Positions 54,401 through 64,000 of a stretch of 64,000 bases of DNA are shown here, one piece after another. The notes below the pieces were generated by a model. The model did no database searches, was not told the origin of the DNA, and saw nothing but the letters and a program-made list of their open reading frames with translations. Position 1 is the stretch's first letter. Every line of letters begins with the position of its first letter. This DNA is from Primorskyibacter flagellatus (GTDB lineage: Bacteria; Pseudomonadota; Alphaproteobacteria; Rhodobacterales; Rhodobacteraceae): assembly GCF_900176485.1 (NCBI RefSeq), contig NZ_FWYD01000002.1, forward strand, positions 434,001-498,000, read 5' to 3'. The translations under genes and the position numbers were made by a program.

Positions 54401-55627
54401 TCAAATGACGAATTGCGCCAATGTCTCGTCGTTGGTGATGTCAGTATAGGTGAAGCCTGCGGCGTCCAGCTTCGCAAGAAAAGCCCCAAAGCTCGACGCG
54501 TCGCGGGTTTCGATGCCGATCAGAACAGAGCCGAAGTTCCGCGCAGACTTCTTGAGATACTCGAACCGCGCAATGTCATCTTCGGGACCAAGGAAGTTCA
54601 GAAACTCTTTCAACGCGCCGGGCCGCTGCGGCATTCGCAGGATGAAGTATTTCTTCAGCCCCTGATAACGCTGCGCCCGCTCTTTGACCTCGGGCAGACG
54701 CTCGAAATCGAAATTTCCGCCGGAAGTGACGCACACCACGCGCCGCCCGCGGATTGCATGGCCCAGATCACGCAGCGCATCGACGGCCAAAGCGCCCGCG
54801 GGTTCCAGAACGATCCCCTCGACGTTCAGCATTTCCAACATGGTGACGCAAAGCCGGTCCTCCGGAATGGTCAGTGAGTTGGCCAGACCGACACCTTTGA
54901 GGCGGGCAAATGTCCGTTCGCCAATCTGCCCGACAGCAGCCCCGTCGGCAAAGGTGTTAACGGAGTCGAGCTTGACCGGCTGACCCATCTGCAAGGCCGC
55001 GTGAAGACAGGCCCCGCCTGCGGGCTCCACAAAAGTATATTGCACATCCGTCCCGAAATAGCTGAGCACGCCGGAGGATAGACCACCGCCGCCAACCGGC
55101 AGCATCAGATGATCGGGCTTGCCGCCTAACTGTTCCTCGATCTCTACCGCGACAGAGGCCTGACCTTCGATCACGTCCTCATCGTCAAATGGCGACAGGA
55201 AATGTCCGTTGGTCTCCGTGCAATAGGTCTGCGCAGCACGAAGCGTGTCGTCGAAGTAATCGCCGGTCAGCTGGATCTCGATGTTATTGCCACCGAACAT
55301 CCGTGTCTTCTGGATCTTCTGTTGCGGCGTCGTCACCGGCATGAAGATCACACCGCGCTTGCCAAAGTGGCGACACATGAACGCGACACCCTGCGCGTGA
55401 TTGCCGGCGCTGGCGCAGACAAAAACCGGCGCATCGGGTTGCTTGCGCATCGCGTTGAACGCCCCGCGCAGCTTGTAGCTGCGCACAGGCGACAGATCCT
55501 CGCGTTTCAACCAGACTTCGCATCCGTAGGTTTCCGACAGATGCGCGTTCAGCAGCAACGGGGTTGGCGGAAAAACATCGCGCATTGCGCTGGTGGCGTC
55601 ACGCGCCTTTTTGATGAAATCAGTCAT
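54401..55627 (-). CDS. ilvA: threonine ammonia-lyase (biosynthetic threonine deaminase)
   Basis: 408 residues. PLP lysine is Lys52 in VRSYKLRGAFNAMR. The glycine loop LPVGGGGLSSGVLSYF near 175 binds the PLP phosphate. A C-terminal ACT-like domain starts near 325 (KKYFILRMPQRPGALKEFLNFLG), shorter than the double domain of E. coli IlvA but usual in this subgroup. It converts threonine to 2-oxobutanoate for isoleucine synthesis. It is convergent with the Hpt gene. Confidence 0.93.
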   Translation of the reverse strand: MTDFIKKARDATSAMRDVFPPTPLLLNAHLSETYGCEVWLKREDLSPVRSYKLRGAFNAMRKQPDAPVFVCASAGNHAQGVAFMCRHFGKRGVIFMPVTTPQQKIQKTRMFGGNNIEIQLTGDYFDDTLRAAQTYCTETNGHFLSPFDDEDVIEGQASVAVEIEEQLGGKPDHLMLPVGGGGLSSGVLSYFGTDVQYTFVEPAGGACLHAALQMGQPVKLDSVNTFADGAAVGQIGERTFARLKGVGLANSLTIPEDRLCVTMLEMLNVEGIVLEPAGALAVDALRDLGHAIRGRRVVCVTSGGNFDFERLPEVKERAQRYQGLKKYFILRMPQRPGALKEFLNFLGPEDDIARFEYLKKSARNFGSVLIGIETRDASSFGAFLAKLDAAGFTYTDITNDETLAQFVI

Positions 55628-55664
55628 CTTCGATCAGTGTCCCATGATGGCAAACGAGGCAAGC

Positions 55665-56417
55665 CTAGTCGATGCTGCGGCCTTCGATGAAATGACCGTA
55701 GACTGTGGTCAGCAGCGAGATACCGATGATTGTCACAAACCAGTTCACCACCAGAATATAGATCAGGTTGATGATGGATCCCGGATCACTGTTCAACAGG
55801 CTTGGCAGCACCACGATCAGCGTTGCGACGCTAACGACAACGCCCAGAACCACGAAGGTCGAGGCCTGATCTCGTGTCGCCGCCCATGCCTCGCCCAGGG
55901 TCAGGTTTTTGCCGATTGCGCAGGCCGGCAGGATCGACCCGAAACGGAAAAACAGGACCGAAGCAAGACCAATGGCCACCGGAACGATCAGCACCGTCAA
56001 TGGCGGCGCGATGGCACCGATCATGGCAAGTGGCATCGAGGCAATGAGAACCCCGACGGCGACGATGATCCCGATCAATATCGAACGCCCGAAATAGCCA
56101 AGCATCTTGCCGCCATGCATCCGGGGCAGATACCCCTCGGGATAGTCCTCTGCCAGGACAAAACGATGCCAGGCGACAGCGATCCAAAGACTTGCCACGA
56201 GGCCGAGCATGTTGAGGACCATCGTCATCACGGCATATTGCCCCGTCCCGGCCGGGAACGTGCCGTCGTTGATCGCGCTGGCCATATCGGCATTGAGATA
56301 GCCATACACCTGGGCCGCGATCGACACGAGGTAAAGAACGATGGAAATTCGGAACGCTGCGCCAAGGTTGTTGAACACCAAGCGAACCGAATGGACGAAA
56401 ATCTGCCAACCCAACAT
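55665..56417 (-). CDS. integral membrane protein of unknown function
   Basis: 250 residues from the ATG at 56415-56417, chosen because GGAG lies 7 bp upstream; an in-frame ATG six codons earlier lacks such a site. About six predicted spans, the clearest being near residues 20-40, 70-90, 120-145, 145-170, 195-215 and 220-240. I recognise no named family or catalytic residues. It is divergent from argG across about 125 bp and followed by ilvA on the same strand with 37 bp between. Confidence 0.75.
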   Translation of the reverse strand: MLGWQIFVHSVRLVFNNLGAAFRISIVLYLVSIAAQVYGYLNADMASAINDGTFPAGTGQYAVMTMVLNMLGLVASLWIAVAWHRFVLAEDYPEGYLPRMHGGKMLGYFGRSILIGIIVAVGVLIASMPLAMIGAIAPPLTVLIVPVAIGLASVLFFRFGSILPACAIGKNLTLGEAWAATRDQASTFVVLGVVVSVATLIVVLPSLLNSDPGSIINLIYILVVNWFVTIIGISLLTTVYGHFIEGRSID

Positions 56418-56542
56418 CGAAAACTCCTGCACCATGTGCGCTTGTGCTAGCACGCGAGCCCGCCGCCGCCAATGCCACCATCTTGTGCTGCGCAACAAAA
56501 CCCGCTATCCGCCCCGCGATACTGAACAAGGAAGTGCTGCCC

Positions 56543-57769
56543 ATGTCCGCGCCCAAGAAAGTTGTTCTGGCCTATTCCGGTGGCCTCGATACCTCGATCA
56601 TCCTGAAATGGTTGCAGACCGAATATGGCTGCGAGGTTGTCACCTTCACCGCCGATCTGGGTCAGGGCGAAGAACTGGAACCCGCCCGCAAGAAGGCCGA
56701 GATGATGGGCATCAAGCCCGAAAACATCTTTATTGAAGATGTGCGCGAGGAATTCGTGCGCGATTTCGTCTTCCCGATGTTCCGTGCCAACGCGGTTTAT
56801 GAGGGTCTGTACCTGCTGGGCACGTCGATTGCGCGGCCGCTGATTTCCAAGCGTCTGGTAGAGATTGCAGAAGCCACCGGCGCCGATGCCGTGGCCCATG
56901 GCGCGACCGGCAAGGGCAACGATCAGGTCCGGTTTGAACTTTGCGCCTATGCGCTGAACCCCGACATCAAGGTGATCGCACCCTGGCGGGAATGGGATCT
57001 CAGCTCGCGCACCAAGCTGCTGGCCTTTGCCGAGGAAAACCAGATCCCGATCGCCAAGGACAAGCGCGGCGAGGCGCCCTTCTCTGTCGATGCGAACCTG
57101 CTGCACACCTCGTCCGAAGGCAAGGTGCTGGAAGACCCGGCGCAGGACGCGCCCGATTATGTCTACCAACGCACCGTCAATCCAGAGGATGCGCCCAACA
57201 CGCCCGAATTTATCGAGATCACCTTCGAAAAGGGCGATCCCGTTGCGATCAATGGCGAAGCGATGTCGCCTGCCACCATCCTGACCAAGCTGAACGAATA
57301 TGGCGGCAAGCATGGTATCGGTCGGCTTGATCTGGTCGAGGGTCGTTTCGTCGGCATGAAATCGCGCGGGATCTATGAAACCCCCGGCGGCACCATTCTG
57401 CTGGAGGCCCATCGCGGCATCGAGCAGATCACGCTGGACCGGGGCGCGGCGCATCTGAAAGACGAGCTGATGCCGCGCTATGCCGAGATCATCTATAACG
57501 GCTTCTGGTTCTCGCCCGAACGCGAAATGCTGCAAGCGCTGATCGACAAGAGCCAGGAACATGTCACCGGCACCGTGCGGCTGAAGCTGTACAAAGGTCT
57601 TGCGCGCACAGTTGGCCGCTGGTCCGATCACTCGCTGTATTCCGAGGCACATGTGACGTTCGAGGATGACGCAGGTGCCTACGACCAGAAGGACGCGGCC
57701 GGGTTCATTCAACTGAATGCGCTGCGCCTGAAACTGCTCGCGGCGCGGAACAAGCGACTTAAGGGCTAA
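56543..57769 (+). CDS. argG: argininosuccinate synthase
   Basis: 408 residues from the ATG at 56543 (AAGGAA upstream). The ATP pyrophosphatase P-loop is [10 protein letters not shown] near residue 10. [13 protein letters not shown] near 120 and [14 protein letters not shown] near 190 are conserved substrate regions, as is [31 protein letters not shown]. It joins citrulline and aspartate with ATP in arginine synthesis. A strong hairpin follows the stop. Confidence 0.97.
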   Translation: MSAPKKVVLAYSGGLDTSIILKWLQTEYGCEVVTFTADLGQGEELEPARKKAEMMGIKPENIFIEDVREEFVRDFVFPMFRANAVYEGLYLLGTSIARPLISKRLVEIAEATGADAVAHGATGKGNDQVRFELCAYALNPDIKVIAPWREWDLSSRTKLLAFAEENQIPIAKDKRGEAPFSVDANLLHTSSEGKVLEDPAQDAPDYVYQRTVNPEDAPNTPEFIEITFEKGDPVAINGEAMSPATILTKLNEYGGKHGIGRLDLVEGRFVGMKSRGIYETPGGTILLEAHRGIEQITLDRGAAHLKDELMPRYAEIIYNGFWFSPEREMLQALIDKSQEHVTGTVRLKLYKGLARTVGRWSDHSLYSEAHVTFEDDAGAYDQKDAAGFIQLNALRLKLLAARNKRLKG

Positions 57770-57793
57770 CAAATCCCGCATGTTGAAACGAGC

Positions 57794-57830
57794 ATGGCCG
57801 GCCCTTTCGGGGCCGGCCATCTTCGTTTGT
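57794..57830 (+). terminator. terminator hairpin after argG
   Basis: ATGGCCGGCCC at 57794-57804 pairs perfectly with GGGCCGGCCAT at 57810-57820 across a 5-nt loop, followed by CTTCGTTTGT. The stem is very strong; the T-tract is interrupted. It lies 24 bp after the argG stop. Confidence 0.75.
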
Positions 57831-57869
57831 ACTGGTTACCAAGTGTACTCGTTATCAACGCGATTTAGC

Positions 57870-58286
57870 TTATTCGGCCGTGACGACCGTCATTACCAAG
57901 TTTCCGTCCGGCTTGATCGGTCCGTCTTCCGTCGCGCCCAAGGTGTATTCAAAAACGCCGGTCGACATGCCGCCCGCTTCGGAGTGGACCATAAGCATCA
58001 ACATCTCGCCCGACTTGACTTCCTCTGTCAGGATCGCGGCCACATCGACATTCTCGCCACCACGCAGGGGCGCATAGCCCACAACCGGACCGGGCTTCAT
58101 TTCTGCATCTGTGCGGTGAACAACCAGCCATCCATTTTCGGCGGCCTGAACCATATCGGCGCTTACGATGCCGTTGGCAACGCTTTGGTCAGACGCTTCA
58201 ACCATTGGTGCCATGGAATGCGACGCGGCAAAGGCTGTGCTGGCGGCAAGCATAGCGGCAGGGGCGAGGGTCAGAAACTTGTTCAT
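57870..58286 (-). CDS. exported DUF7282-type protein
   Basis: 138 residues from the ATG at 58284-58286. A Sec signal peptide (MNKFLTLAPAAMLAASTAFA) precedes a single small beta domain with GWLVVHRTDAEMKPGPVVGYAPL, LMLMVHSEAGG and FEYTLGATEDGPI, which fits the DUF7282 pattern. Probably periplasmic. Function is unknown. It is preceded on its strand by the sulfotransferase-like gene. Confidence 0.75.
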   Translation of the reverse strand: MNKFLTLAPAAMLAASTAFAASHSMAPMVEASDQSVANGIVSADMVQAAENGWLVVHRTDAEMKPGPVVGYAPLRGGENVDVAAILTEEVKSGEMLMLMVHSEAGGMSTGVFEYTLGATEDGPIKPDGNLVMTVVTAE

Positions 58287-58385
58287 TTTTAACTCCGTAT
58301 CTGGTTTTCGCCGCAAAGCGCGGCGGCGTATGACCTAGACACGGACAGAACACGCAATTAGTTTCACGCCGCTGAAGAAAAATCC

Positions 58386-59099
58386 CTACAAAGCGTATCG
58401 GCGCATCTTTTCATAGGCAGGCAAGGCGGCCTCGACCAAAGCGGCCAAGCTGTCTGTGACCTCTGGAAGTGGCCCTTCGGGCCCCGCGAAACCGACTGAC
58501 TCATGTACCGCGCCGTACCAAACGGGCGCCCAGACGCCGTCAAAGGGTTTTGTCCCGGCTGGCCATTCCAGCATCGCGGGGTCAAAGCTCAGCCCTAGCT
58601 CGGCACAAAGCTTGCGCAACATGCCTTCGGGATTGTCCCGAATATCGGCACTGTCCAAGACCAGCGGCTTATGTCCAATGGCAGTGATTTCGTCGAACAG
58701 GTCTGCCTGCTGAACAAAACCGATGTCATCCAGAGTTGGATTTTCGTATTTCGCGGCAAAACTGGCAACAACGCGTGCCGGATGGCGGATCAGAAAGACG
58801 TTGGCGACCTTGCCCAGCCAGTCACGCGGCACCCCTTCAATCATGTGCTGGGCCATTTGCTTATGATAGACGTGAGGGGCATTGTCCGGGTTCGGCCCAA
58901 GCAAGCCATGCACGACATTCGCCGGATCTGTAGATTGCGACGCGATGATATCCTCGCGCATCGGATGGGCCAGACCGGTCTGCGCCAGATAGGCCGCATA
59001 AAACGGCTCGTCCACCGCCGCAAAGTCCGAACGGTTTCCGAACGCATACATCATCGCCGTCGACAGGTTGCGCGGCCCCGACCACATTGCGAGTTTCAT
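58386..59099 (-). CDS. sulfotransferase-like protein
   Basis: 237 residues from an ATG preceded by GGTGGAGG. The N-terminal loop LAMWSGPRNLSTAMMYAFGNR corresponds to the phosphosulfate-binding loop of sulfotransferases, and NVFLIRHPARVVASF near residue 100 to the second nucleotide site. Family members transfer sulfate from PAPS or, in related branches, have lost that role; the acceptor is unknown. Cytosolic by the absence of a signal peptide. Divergent from msrA. Confidence 0.8.
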   Translation of the reverse strand: MKLAMWSGPRNLSTAMMYAFGNRSDFAAVDEPFYAAYLAQTGLAHPMREDIIASQSTDPANVVHGLLGPNPDNAPHVYHKQMAQHMIEGVPRDWLGKVANVFLIRHPARVVASFAAKYENPTLDDIGFVQQADLFDEITAIGHKPLVLDSADIRDNPEGMLRKLCAELGLSFDPAMLEWPAGTKPFDGVWAPVWYGAVHESVGFAGPEGPLPEVTDSLAALVEAALPAYEKMRRYAL

Positions 59100-59254
59100 A
59101 GCACCTCCACCGGCTGTTTGCGGCCACGCTAGATGCGGGCGGGCGCAAAGCCAAGCCAGTAAAGTCGCGTCACCAATGCGTGACAAGCCATGACAGTGAC
59201 TGGACGTGAGGGGCCTCTCGCTGGCACGGTTATGCGCAACGGAGGTATGTTACC

Positions 59255-59914
59255 ATGAACCTATTTGTAAAACTCAAGCCCTTGCTGCTGTCCGTGCTGA
59301 TCATTGCGGGACTGACCCTGCAAAGCCAAGAGGCGCAGGCAGGCCCGAACAAGACAATAACCCTCGCCGGCGGCTGCTTCTGGTGCGTCGAGGCTGATTT
59401 CGAAAAAGTGCCCGGCGTGATTTCCGCCGTGTCCGGCTATACTGGCGGTACGGTCAAAAACCCGACATACAAACAGGTCACACGCGGCGGTACCGGCCAT
59501 TACGAGGCCGTGCAGATCACCTATGACGCGGGCCGCGTAAGTCTGGAGAGCCTGCTTTCCGCGTTCTTCCGCAGCGTCGATCCGACAGATGCAGGCGGTC
59601 AGTTCTGTGACCGGGGAGAGAGCTACCGGACGGCAATATTCGTCTCTGACAGTGCCGAAAACGCTGCTGCCAAAAAGGCCAAATCCGACGCACAGGCGGC
59701 CCTTGGCAAGAAGATCGTAACACCGATCCTGAATGCAAAGCCGTTCTACAAGGCCGAGGATTATCATCAGGGCTATTACAAGGGGTCCAGTCTTGTCTTG
59801 ACCCGGTTTGGTCCGCTGAGTCAGGCCAAGGCGTACAAGCGATACCGCGATGCCTGCGGACGCGATCAGCGGGTCAAGCAGCTTTGGGGGAATGCCGCGC
59901 TGTTTGCAGGGTAG
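59255..59914 (+). CDS. msrA: exported peptide-methionine (S)-S-oxide reductase MsrA
   Basis: 219 residues with GGAGG upstream of the ATG. An N-terminal Sec signal peptide (about 1-29) is followed by the MsrA domain: TLAGGCFWCVEADF with catalytic Cys41, GYTGGTVKNPTYKQV, GHYEAVQITYD and FFRSVDPTDAGGQFCDRGESYRTAIF. It reduces methionine-S-sulfoxide in proteins, here outside the cytoplasm. No MsrB partner is adjacent. Its stop is 3 bp from the convergent ribokinase stop. Confidence 0.94.
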   Translation: MNLFVKLKPLLLSVLIIAGLTLQSQEAQAGPNKTITLAGGCFWCVEADFEKVPGVISAVSGYTGGTVKNPTYKQVTRGGTGHYEAVQITYDAGRVSLESLLSAFFRSVDPTDAGGQFCDRGESYRTAIFVSDSAENAAAKKAKSDAQAALGKKIVTPILNAKPFYKAEDYHQGYYKGSSLVLTRFGPLSQAKAYKRYRDACGRDQRVKQLWGNAALFAG

Positions 59915-59917
59915 CCG

Positions 59918-60793
59918 CTAAGATATGTCGTCCTGAATGTCTTTCAGGTCGGGAATAACATCCGCCGCGCCAAGCCTTGTGACTTGCAGCGCGGCGGCGC
60001 GGGTCGCCTGAGAAATTGCCTGCGCCATCGGCAAACCGCGATCCAGCCCCGCCAGAACATAGCCCGTAAAGGTATCGCCTGCGCCTGTCGTGTCGACCAC
60101 ATCGACGGGCAGCGCGGGAAAGTCCCGGCACTCACCGGTTTCTGTCTGATGCCAGCGGCTGCCCTTTGCCCCCAAGGTGACGATGACGTCCCTCACGGGC
60201 AGGCTTTCAGGGGCAAGGCCGGTGGCCTCTTGCAGTTGGGCGGCCTCTACCTCGTTGAGAATGAGGAAATCACAGAAGCTTAGCACTGCCTCGACCGCCT
60301 CGGCCTGAAAAGGTGCGGCGGCATAGGCAACCTTCATGCCCTTGGCCGCAGCAAGTTTTGCGGCCTCTACCTGGGCATTGGTTTCATTCTGCATCAACAG
60401 CGTGTCGTCGGGGCCGGCTTGGACCAGCGAATCCTCCAGCATCTGCGTCGAAATCAGCCGGTTCGTGCCCGCGTAGAGTATGATCGTGTTCTCGCCATCA
60501 TCATCGACATAGATGATCGCATGGCCCGATGCGTCCTGATCCAGAACAGAAATGCCCCGCGTATCGACGCCGTATTCCAGCAAGCGGTCCCGTGCCCAGA
60601 CACCGTCCTGACCGACAGCGCCGATATGCACGACATGGGCCGCCGCGCGCGCCGCCGCCACCGACATATTTGTGCCCTTTCCCCCCAAACCCCGACTCAT
60701 CGAACCGCAGGAAAGCGTCTCTCCGGGGCTGGGCAGATGCGGTACGCGATAGACGATATCGGCGTTGATAGAGCCTAAATTGAAGATCGTCAC
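59918..60793 (-). CDS. rbsK: ribokinase (PfkB family)
   Basis: 291 residues. PfkB signatures: the N-terminal GLGGKGTNMSVAAARA near residue 35 and the C-terminal DTTGAGDTFTGYVLAGL near 240 with the catalytic aspartate. FNLGSINADIVYRV at the start and NEVEAAQL near 180 are typical of ribokinases. It phosphorylates ribose or a related sugar with ATP. No sugar transporter is adjacent, so the physiological sugar is uncertain. Confidence 0.87.
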   Translation of the reverse strand: MTIFNLGSINADIVYRVPHLPSPGETLSCGSMSRGLGGKGTNMSVAAARAAAHVVHIGAVGQDGVWARDRLLEYGVDTRGISVLDQDASGHAIIYVDDDGENTIILYAGTNRLISTQMLEDSLVQAGPDDTLLMQNETNAQVEAAKLAAAKGMKVAYAAAPFQAEAVEAVLSFCDFLILNEVEAAQLQEATGLAPESLPVRDVIVTLGAKGSRWHQTETGECRDFPALPVDVVDTTGAGDTFTGYVLAGLDRGLPMAQAISQATRAAALQVTRLGAADVIPDLKDIQDDIS

Positions 60794-60833
60794 AGGCCCG
60801 CTCCTTGTCGCTTGCTATGTAGAGTGCCGCCGA

Positions 60834-63089
60834 TCACCCGACCTTGCAAGCGGCCAGCACGGCCATGTTCAGAATATCGTTGGCCGTTGAAACAGACGAG
60901 CAGATCTGAATCGACTCACCGATCCCTGCCAGAATTGGCCCGATGACGGTGGCACCCGCCATTTCCTGCATCAGTTTTGTCGAGATCGACGCCGAGTGCC
61001 GCGCCGGAACAACCAAAATATTGGCAGGGCCGGTCAGCCGCGAGAACGGGTAATTCTCTTGCGACCGGGTATTAAGCGCCACATCCACGGTCATCTCGCC
61101 TTCGTATTCAAAGCTGACGCCGCGCCGGTCAAGCACTTTGGGTGCCTTATGCATCTTTTCGGCACGCTCGGACACCGGATAGCCAAAGGTCGAGAAGCTG
61201 ACAAAAGCCACACGTGGTTCCAGCCCCAGATGCCGTGCAACATCGGCACTGCGCTCTGCAATCGTGGCAAGATCCTCTTCATCCGGCCATTCATGCACCA
61301 ACGTGTCAGAGATCATCACGATCCGACCCTTGTGAAGCAGCGCGGTCACGCCAACCGCACCGTGCTGTGCGTCCGCGTCAAAAACGTGGTTGATCAATTC
61401 CATCACATGCGCGGATTTGCGGGTCGCGCCGGTGATCAGCCCGTCACCGTGGCCATGCGCCAACATCAGCGCGGCAAAGACATGCCGGTCGCGCGTGGCA
61501 AGGCGGTGTATGTCCTGCCGATCATGGCCTTTACGTTGCAGCCTGTCGTAAAGAAACTCTTTGTAGGCTGGCAGGTGGCGCGTGTTCGCCGCGTTGACGA
61601 TTTCCAACTCGCGGACCGCGTCGCCCATTCCGGCGGCTTCCAGCTTGGTCCTGACGTCATCTTGCCGACCGACGACCAGCGCCTTGCCCAGCCCATTGCG
61701 TTGATACATGACCGCAGCACGCAGCACCCGTGGATCATCCCCTTCGGCAAAGATCATACGGGCCTGAGCGGCACGGGCGCGGGCGTTGATGCCCCGCAGA
61801 ATATTCGAGGTCGGATCCATCCGCGCCTTCAACGACGCCTCGTAGGCATCCATGTCGATGATGGGGCGCCGCGCGGCACCGGTGTCCATTCCGGCACGCG
61901 CCACCGCGGGCGGAATCCGGTGAATCAACCGGGGATCAAAGGGCGTCGGAATGATATAGTCCCGCCCGAAAGACAGGTTGCGCCCATAGGCCATCGCGAC
62001 CTCGTCAGGCACATCTTCGCGCGCGAGATCGGCAAGGGCCTGGGCGCAGGCGATTTTCATCTCGTCATTGATCGCACGCGCATGGATATCCAGCGCCCCG
62101 CGAAACAGATACGGAAAGCCCAGAACATTGTTCACCTGATTGGGATAGTCCGACCGGCCTGTTGCGACGATGGCATCGGCGCGCACTTCATGCGCCTCTT
62201 CGGGCGTGATCTCGGGGTCGGGGTTGGCCATCGCGAAAATCACCGGATCATCGGCCATCGATGCCAGCATATCCTGCGTCACAGCACCCTTGGCGGAGAC
62301 GCCGAGAAACACATCCGCGCCTTTCATTGCCTCTTCCAGAGACCGCATTTCTGTCTTGACCGCATGAGCAGATTTCCACTGGTTCATGCCTTCGGTGCGG
62401 CCCTGATAGATCACGCCCTTGGTGTCGCACATGATGCAGTTTTCGTGCTTGGCACCCATCGACTTGACCAACTCAAGGCAGGCGATTCCCGCCGCACCGG
62501 CACCGTTCAGCACGATCTTGCAGTTTTCGATCTTCTTGCCGGAAATATGCAGCGCGTTGATCAAGCCTGCCGCACAGATCACAGCAGTCCCGTGTTGGTC
62601 GTCATGGAAGACGGGGATGTCCATTTCTTCCTTGAGGCGCTGCTCGATGATGAAACATTCGGGCGCCTTTATGTCCTCAAGGTTGATGCCGCCAAATGTC
62701 GGCCCCATCAGCCGAACAGCATTGCAAAACGCGTCTGCGTCTTCGGTATCCAACTCGATGTCGATGGAATTGACATCAGCGAAGCGCTTGAACAGCACCG
62801 CCTTGCCTTCCATCACCGGCTTGGAGCCAAGCGCACCAAGATTGCCCAGCCCCAGAACCGCCGTACCGTTCGAGATCACGGCAACCAGATTGCCCTTGTT
62901 GGTGTAATCATAGGCCGTTTCAGGATTGGCGGCGATTTCCAGACAGGGAACGGCGACGCCCGGCGAATAGGCAAGGCTGAGGTCGCGTTGCGTGGTCATC
63001 GGCACGGTCGCGGTGATCTCAAACTTGCCGGGCGTGGGTTCCAGATGGAACGCAAGTGCCTCTTCGCGGGTGTATTTCTGTTTGACCAT
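60834..63089 (-). CDS. maeB: NADP-dependent malic enzyme with phosphotransacetylase-like domain
   Basis: 751 residues in two parts. The N-terminal malic-enzyme domain (about 1-425) has [45 protein letters not shown] and [20 protein letters not shown], the nucleotide-binding segment. The C-terminal domain (about 430-751) resembles phosphate acetyltransferase but is regulatory in this family, responding to acetyl-CoA. It turns malate into pyruvate and CO2 with NADP+. Divergent from mutS, an order common in alphaproteobacteria. Confidence 0.95.
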   Translation of the reverse strand: MVKQKYTREEALAFHLEPTPGKFEITATVPMTTQRDLSLAYSPGVAVPCLEIAANPETAYDYTNKGNLVAVISNGTAVLGLGNLGALGSKPVMEGKAVLFKRFADVNSIDIELDTEDADAFCNAVRLMGPTFGGINLEDIKAPECFIIEQRLKEEMDIPVFHDDQHGTAVICAAGLINALHISGKKIENCKIVLNGAGAAGIACLELVKSMGAKHENCIMCDTKGVIYQGRTEGMNQWKSAHAVKTEMRSLEEAMKGADVFLGVSAKGAVTQDMLASMADDPVIFAMANPDPEITPEEAHEVRADAIVATGRSDYPNQVNNVLGFPYLFRGALDIHARAINDEMKIACAQALADLAREDVPDEVAMAYGRNLSFGRDYIIPTPFDPRLIHRIPPAVARAGMDTGAARRPIIDMDAYEASLKARMDPTSNILRGINARARAAQARMIFAEGDDPRVLRAAVMYQRNGLGKALVVGRQDDVRTKLEAAGMGDAVRELEIVNAANTRHLPAYKEFLYDRLQRKGHDRQDIHRLATRDRHVFAALMLAHGHGDGLITGATRKSAHVMELINHVFDADAQHGAVGVTALLHKGRIVMISDTLVHEWPDEEDLATIAERSADVARHLGLEPRVAFVSFSTFGYPVSERAEKMHKAPKVLDRRGVSFEYEGEMTVDVALNTRSQENYPFSRLTGPANILVVPARHSASISTKLMQEMAGATVIGPILAGIGESIQICSSVSTANDILNMAVLAACKVG

Positions 63090-63221
63090 GCGCCTGTCTC
63101 TCCTGCTGGACGATTATTCGTGCTTAACGCAGCATGCAGCATGCCTCAACTGTCCTCGTTTTCGGCTTTTACCCGCAAGGCGTGCTTTGTAAGGTCGCGG
63201 TCTCAAATCAAGGGGGTTCGC

Positions 63222-64000
63222 ATGGATGCGGCCGAAGCCACCGTCACGCCAATGATGGCACAGTTTCTGGAGATCAAGGCGCAATATCCCGATGCGCTGC
63301 TGTTCTACAGGATGGGCGACTTTTACGAGATGTTTTTCGAGGACGCCAAGCAGGCGGCCGAAGCGCTGGACATTGCGTTGACCAAACGCGGCAAGCACGC
63401 GGGTGAAGACATTCCCATGTGCGGCGTGCCGGTCCATGCGGCCGAAGGCTATTTGCTGACCCTGATCCGCAAGGGGTTTCGCGTTGCGGTCTGCGAGCAG
63501 ATGGAAAGCCCGGCAGAGGCAAAGAAGCGCGGCTATAAATCGGTGGTCAAACGCGATGTCGTGCGATTGGTGACGCCCGGAACGCTGACCGAAGAAAGCC
63601 TGTTGGAAGCACGGCGGCACAATTACCTCGCATCCGTGGCGATCATCCGCGACAGCGCGGCGTTGGCCTGGGCCGACATTTCCACCGGTGCGTTTAACGT
63701 GATGCCGCTGGAACAGAGCCGCATCGGTCCCGAAGTGGCGCGACTGCTGCCGTCGGAGGTATTGGTGGCCGACGGCGCTGATCTGTCGGTCTACGAAGAT
63801 CTTGGGATTGCCGCGACAGAGCTTTCGCGCGCCAGTTTTGACAGCGGCGGGGCCGAGAGCCGTCTTTGCGCGCTGTTCGGTGTGAAAACACTTGAATCCT
63901 ATGGCAATTTCGACCGTGCGGAACTGTCTGCCATGGGGGCGCTGGTCGATTATCTGGATATTACCCAGAAGGGCCGGCTGCCGCTGCTCCGGCCACCGCA
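63222..64000 (+). CDS. mutS: DNA mismatch repair protein MutS (3' truncated by window)
   Basis: The frame runs from the ATG at 63222 without a stop to the window end, giving about 259 codons. An AGGGGG precedes the start. The mismatch-recognition region [12 protein letters not shown], with the Phe-x-Glu that inserts beside the mismatch, is near residue 32, followed by [28 protein letters not shown] and [16 protein letters not shown]. MutS binds mismatches and recruits MutL; the ATPase part lies outside the window. Transcribed divergently from maeB. Confidence 0.96.
   Translation, partial: MDAAEATVTPMMAQFLEIKAQYPDALLFYRMGDFYEMFFEDAKQAAEALDIALTKRGKHAGEDIPMCGVPVHAAEGYLLTLIRKGFRVAVCEQMESPAEAKKRGYKSVVKRDVVRLVTPGTLTEESLLEARRHNYLASVAIIRDSAALAWADISTGAFNVMPLEQSRIGPEVARLLPSEVLVADGADLSVYEDLGIAATELSRASFDSGGAESRLCALFGVKTLESYGNFDRAELSAMGALVDYLDITQKGRLPLLRPP

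Noticed and set aside
59169-59184. Inverted repeat GTCAC-N6-GTGAC between the sulfotransferase-like gene and msrA
   Set aside because: Too short to assign to a regulator and expected to occur by chance at this GC content.
1-64000. CRISPR array, tRNA genes, rRNA, prophage or insertion sequence
   Set aside because: No regularly spaced repeats, cloverleaf-like segments, transposase or phage genes were recognised anywhere in the window.

Overview
The window is a gene-dense stretch of an alphaproteobacterial chromosome, most likely a member of the Rhodobacterales (Roseobacter group). The evidence is gene content and order: a divergent regB / senC-regA redox-signalling locus, a kinase-less DivL-like PAS protein with a CtrA-type site in front of it, a tsaE-amgK-murU-addB-addA-trxA-hslV-hslU run, a dctPQM C4-dicarboxylate TRAP operon, and maeB divergent from mutS. 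No rRNA, tRNA, CRISPR array, phage or insertion sequence was seen. Both edges cut genes: a STAND/WD40 protein on the left and mutS on the right.

Layout. 1-2006: C-terminal part of an nSTAND1-type NTPase with WD40 repeats. 2218-7239 (minus): class-III aminotransferase, then dctP-dctQ-dctM. 7240-8565: two long gene-poor spacers around a DUF2853 gene, one holding a candidate small RNA that ends in a strong terminator. 8566-9960: ahcY. 10091-11961 (plus): FkbM-type methyltransferase, HD hydrolase, GNAT. 12001-14758: regA, senC and the divergent regB. 14840-16354: DivL-like protein. 16396-24832: tsaE, sugar kinase, nucleotidyltransferase, addB and addA, consecutively overlapping from tsaE onward. 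24904-27307: trxA, hslV, hslU. 27413-33926 (minus): proline iminopeptidase followed by a peptide-type ABC importer. 33975-37585: ubiG, a hydrolase-fold protein lacking its nucleophile, and a phosphate permease. 37697-40013 (minus): comF, grxC, nitrilase and marR with coupled start/stop codons. 40012-41947: methyltransferase and hemH. 42028-44207: small envelope proteins, including two L,D-transpeptidase-like proteins and a CAP-domain lipoprotein. 44315-52074 (minus): hslO, CoA pyrophosphatase, cca, a pair of ABC exporters and a TrmA-type RNA methyltransferase, probably one operon. 52153-54338: NUDIX hydrolase, a receiver-PP2C phosphatase and a divergent Hpt protein. 54401-59914: ilvA, a membrane protein, argG, a DUF7282-type protein, a sulfotransferase-like protein and an exported MsrA. 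59918-64000: ribokinase, maeB and the start of mutS.

Several regulators here belong to families linked to redox control (RegBA) and to CtrA or gene-transfer-agent control in Rhodobacter capsulatus (DivL, and an RbaY-like receiver-phosphatase). The less ordinary items are the CtrA site before divL, the Hpt/receiver-PP2C pair, the competing hairpins between ubiG and its convergent neighbour, the candidate minus-strand small RNA near 7535-7700, the pseudo-hydrolase and the truncated STAND protein. No clearly undescribed multi-gene system is visible; most of the window is conserved housekeeping sequence.
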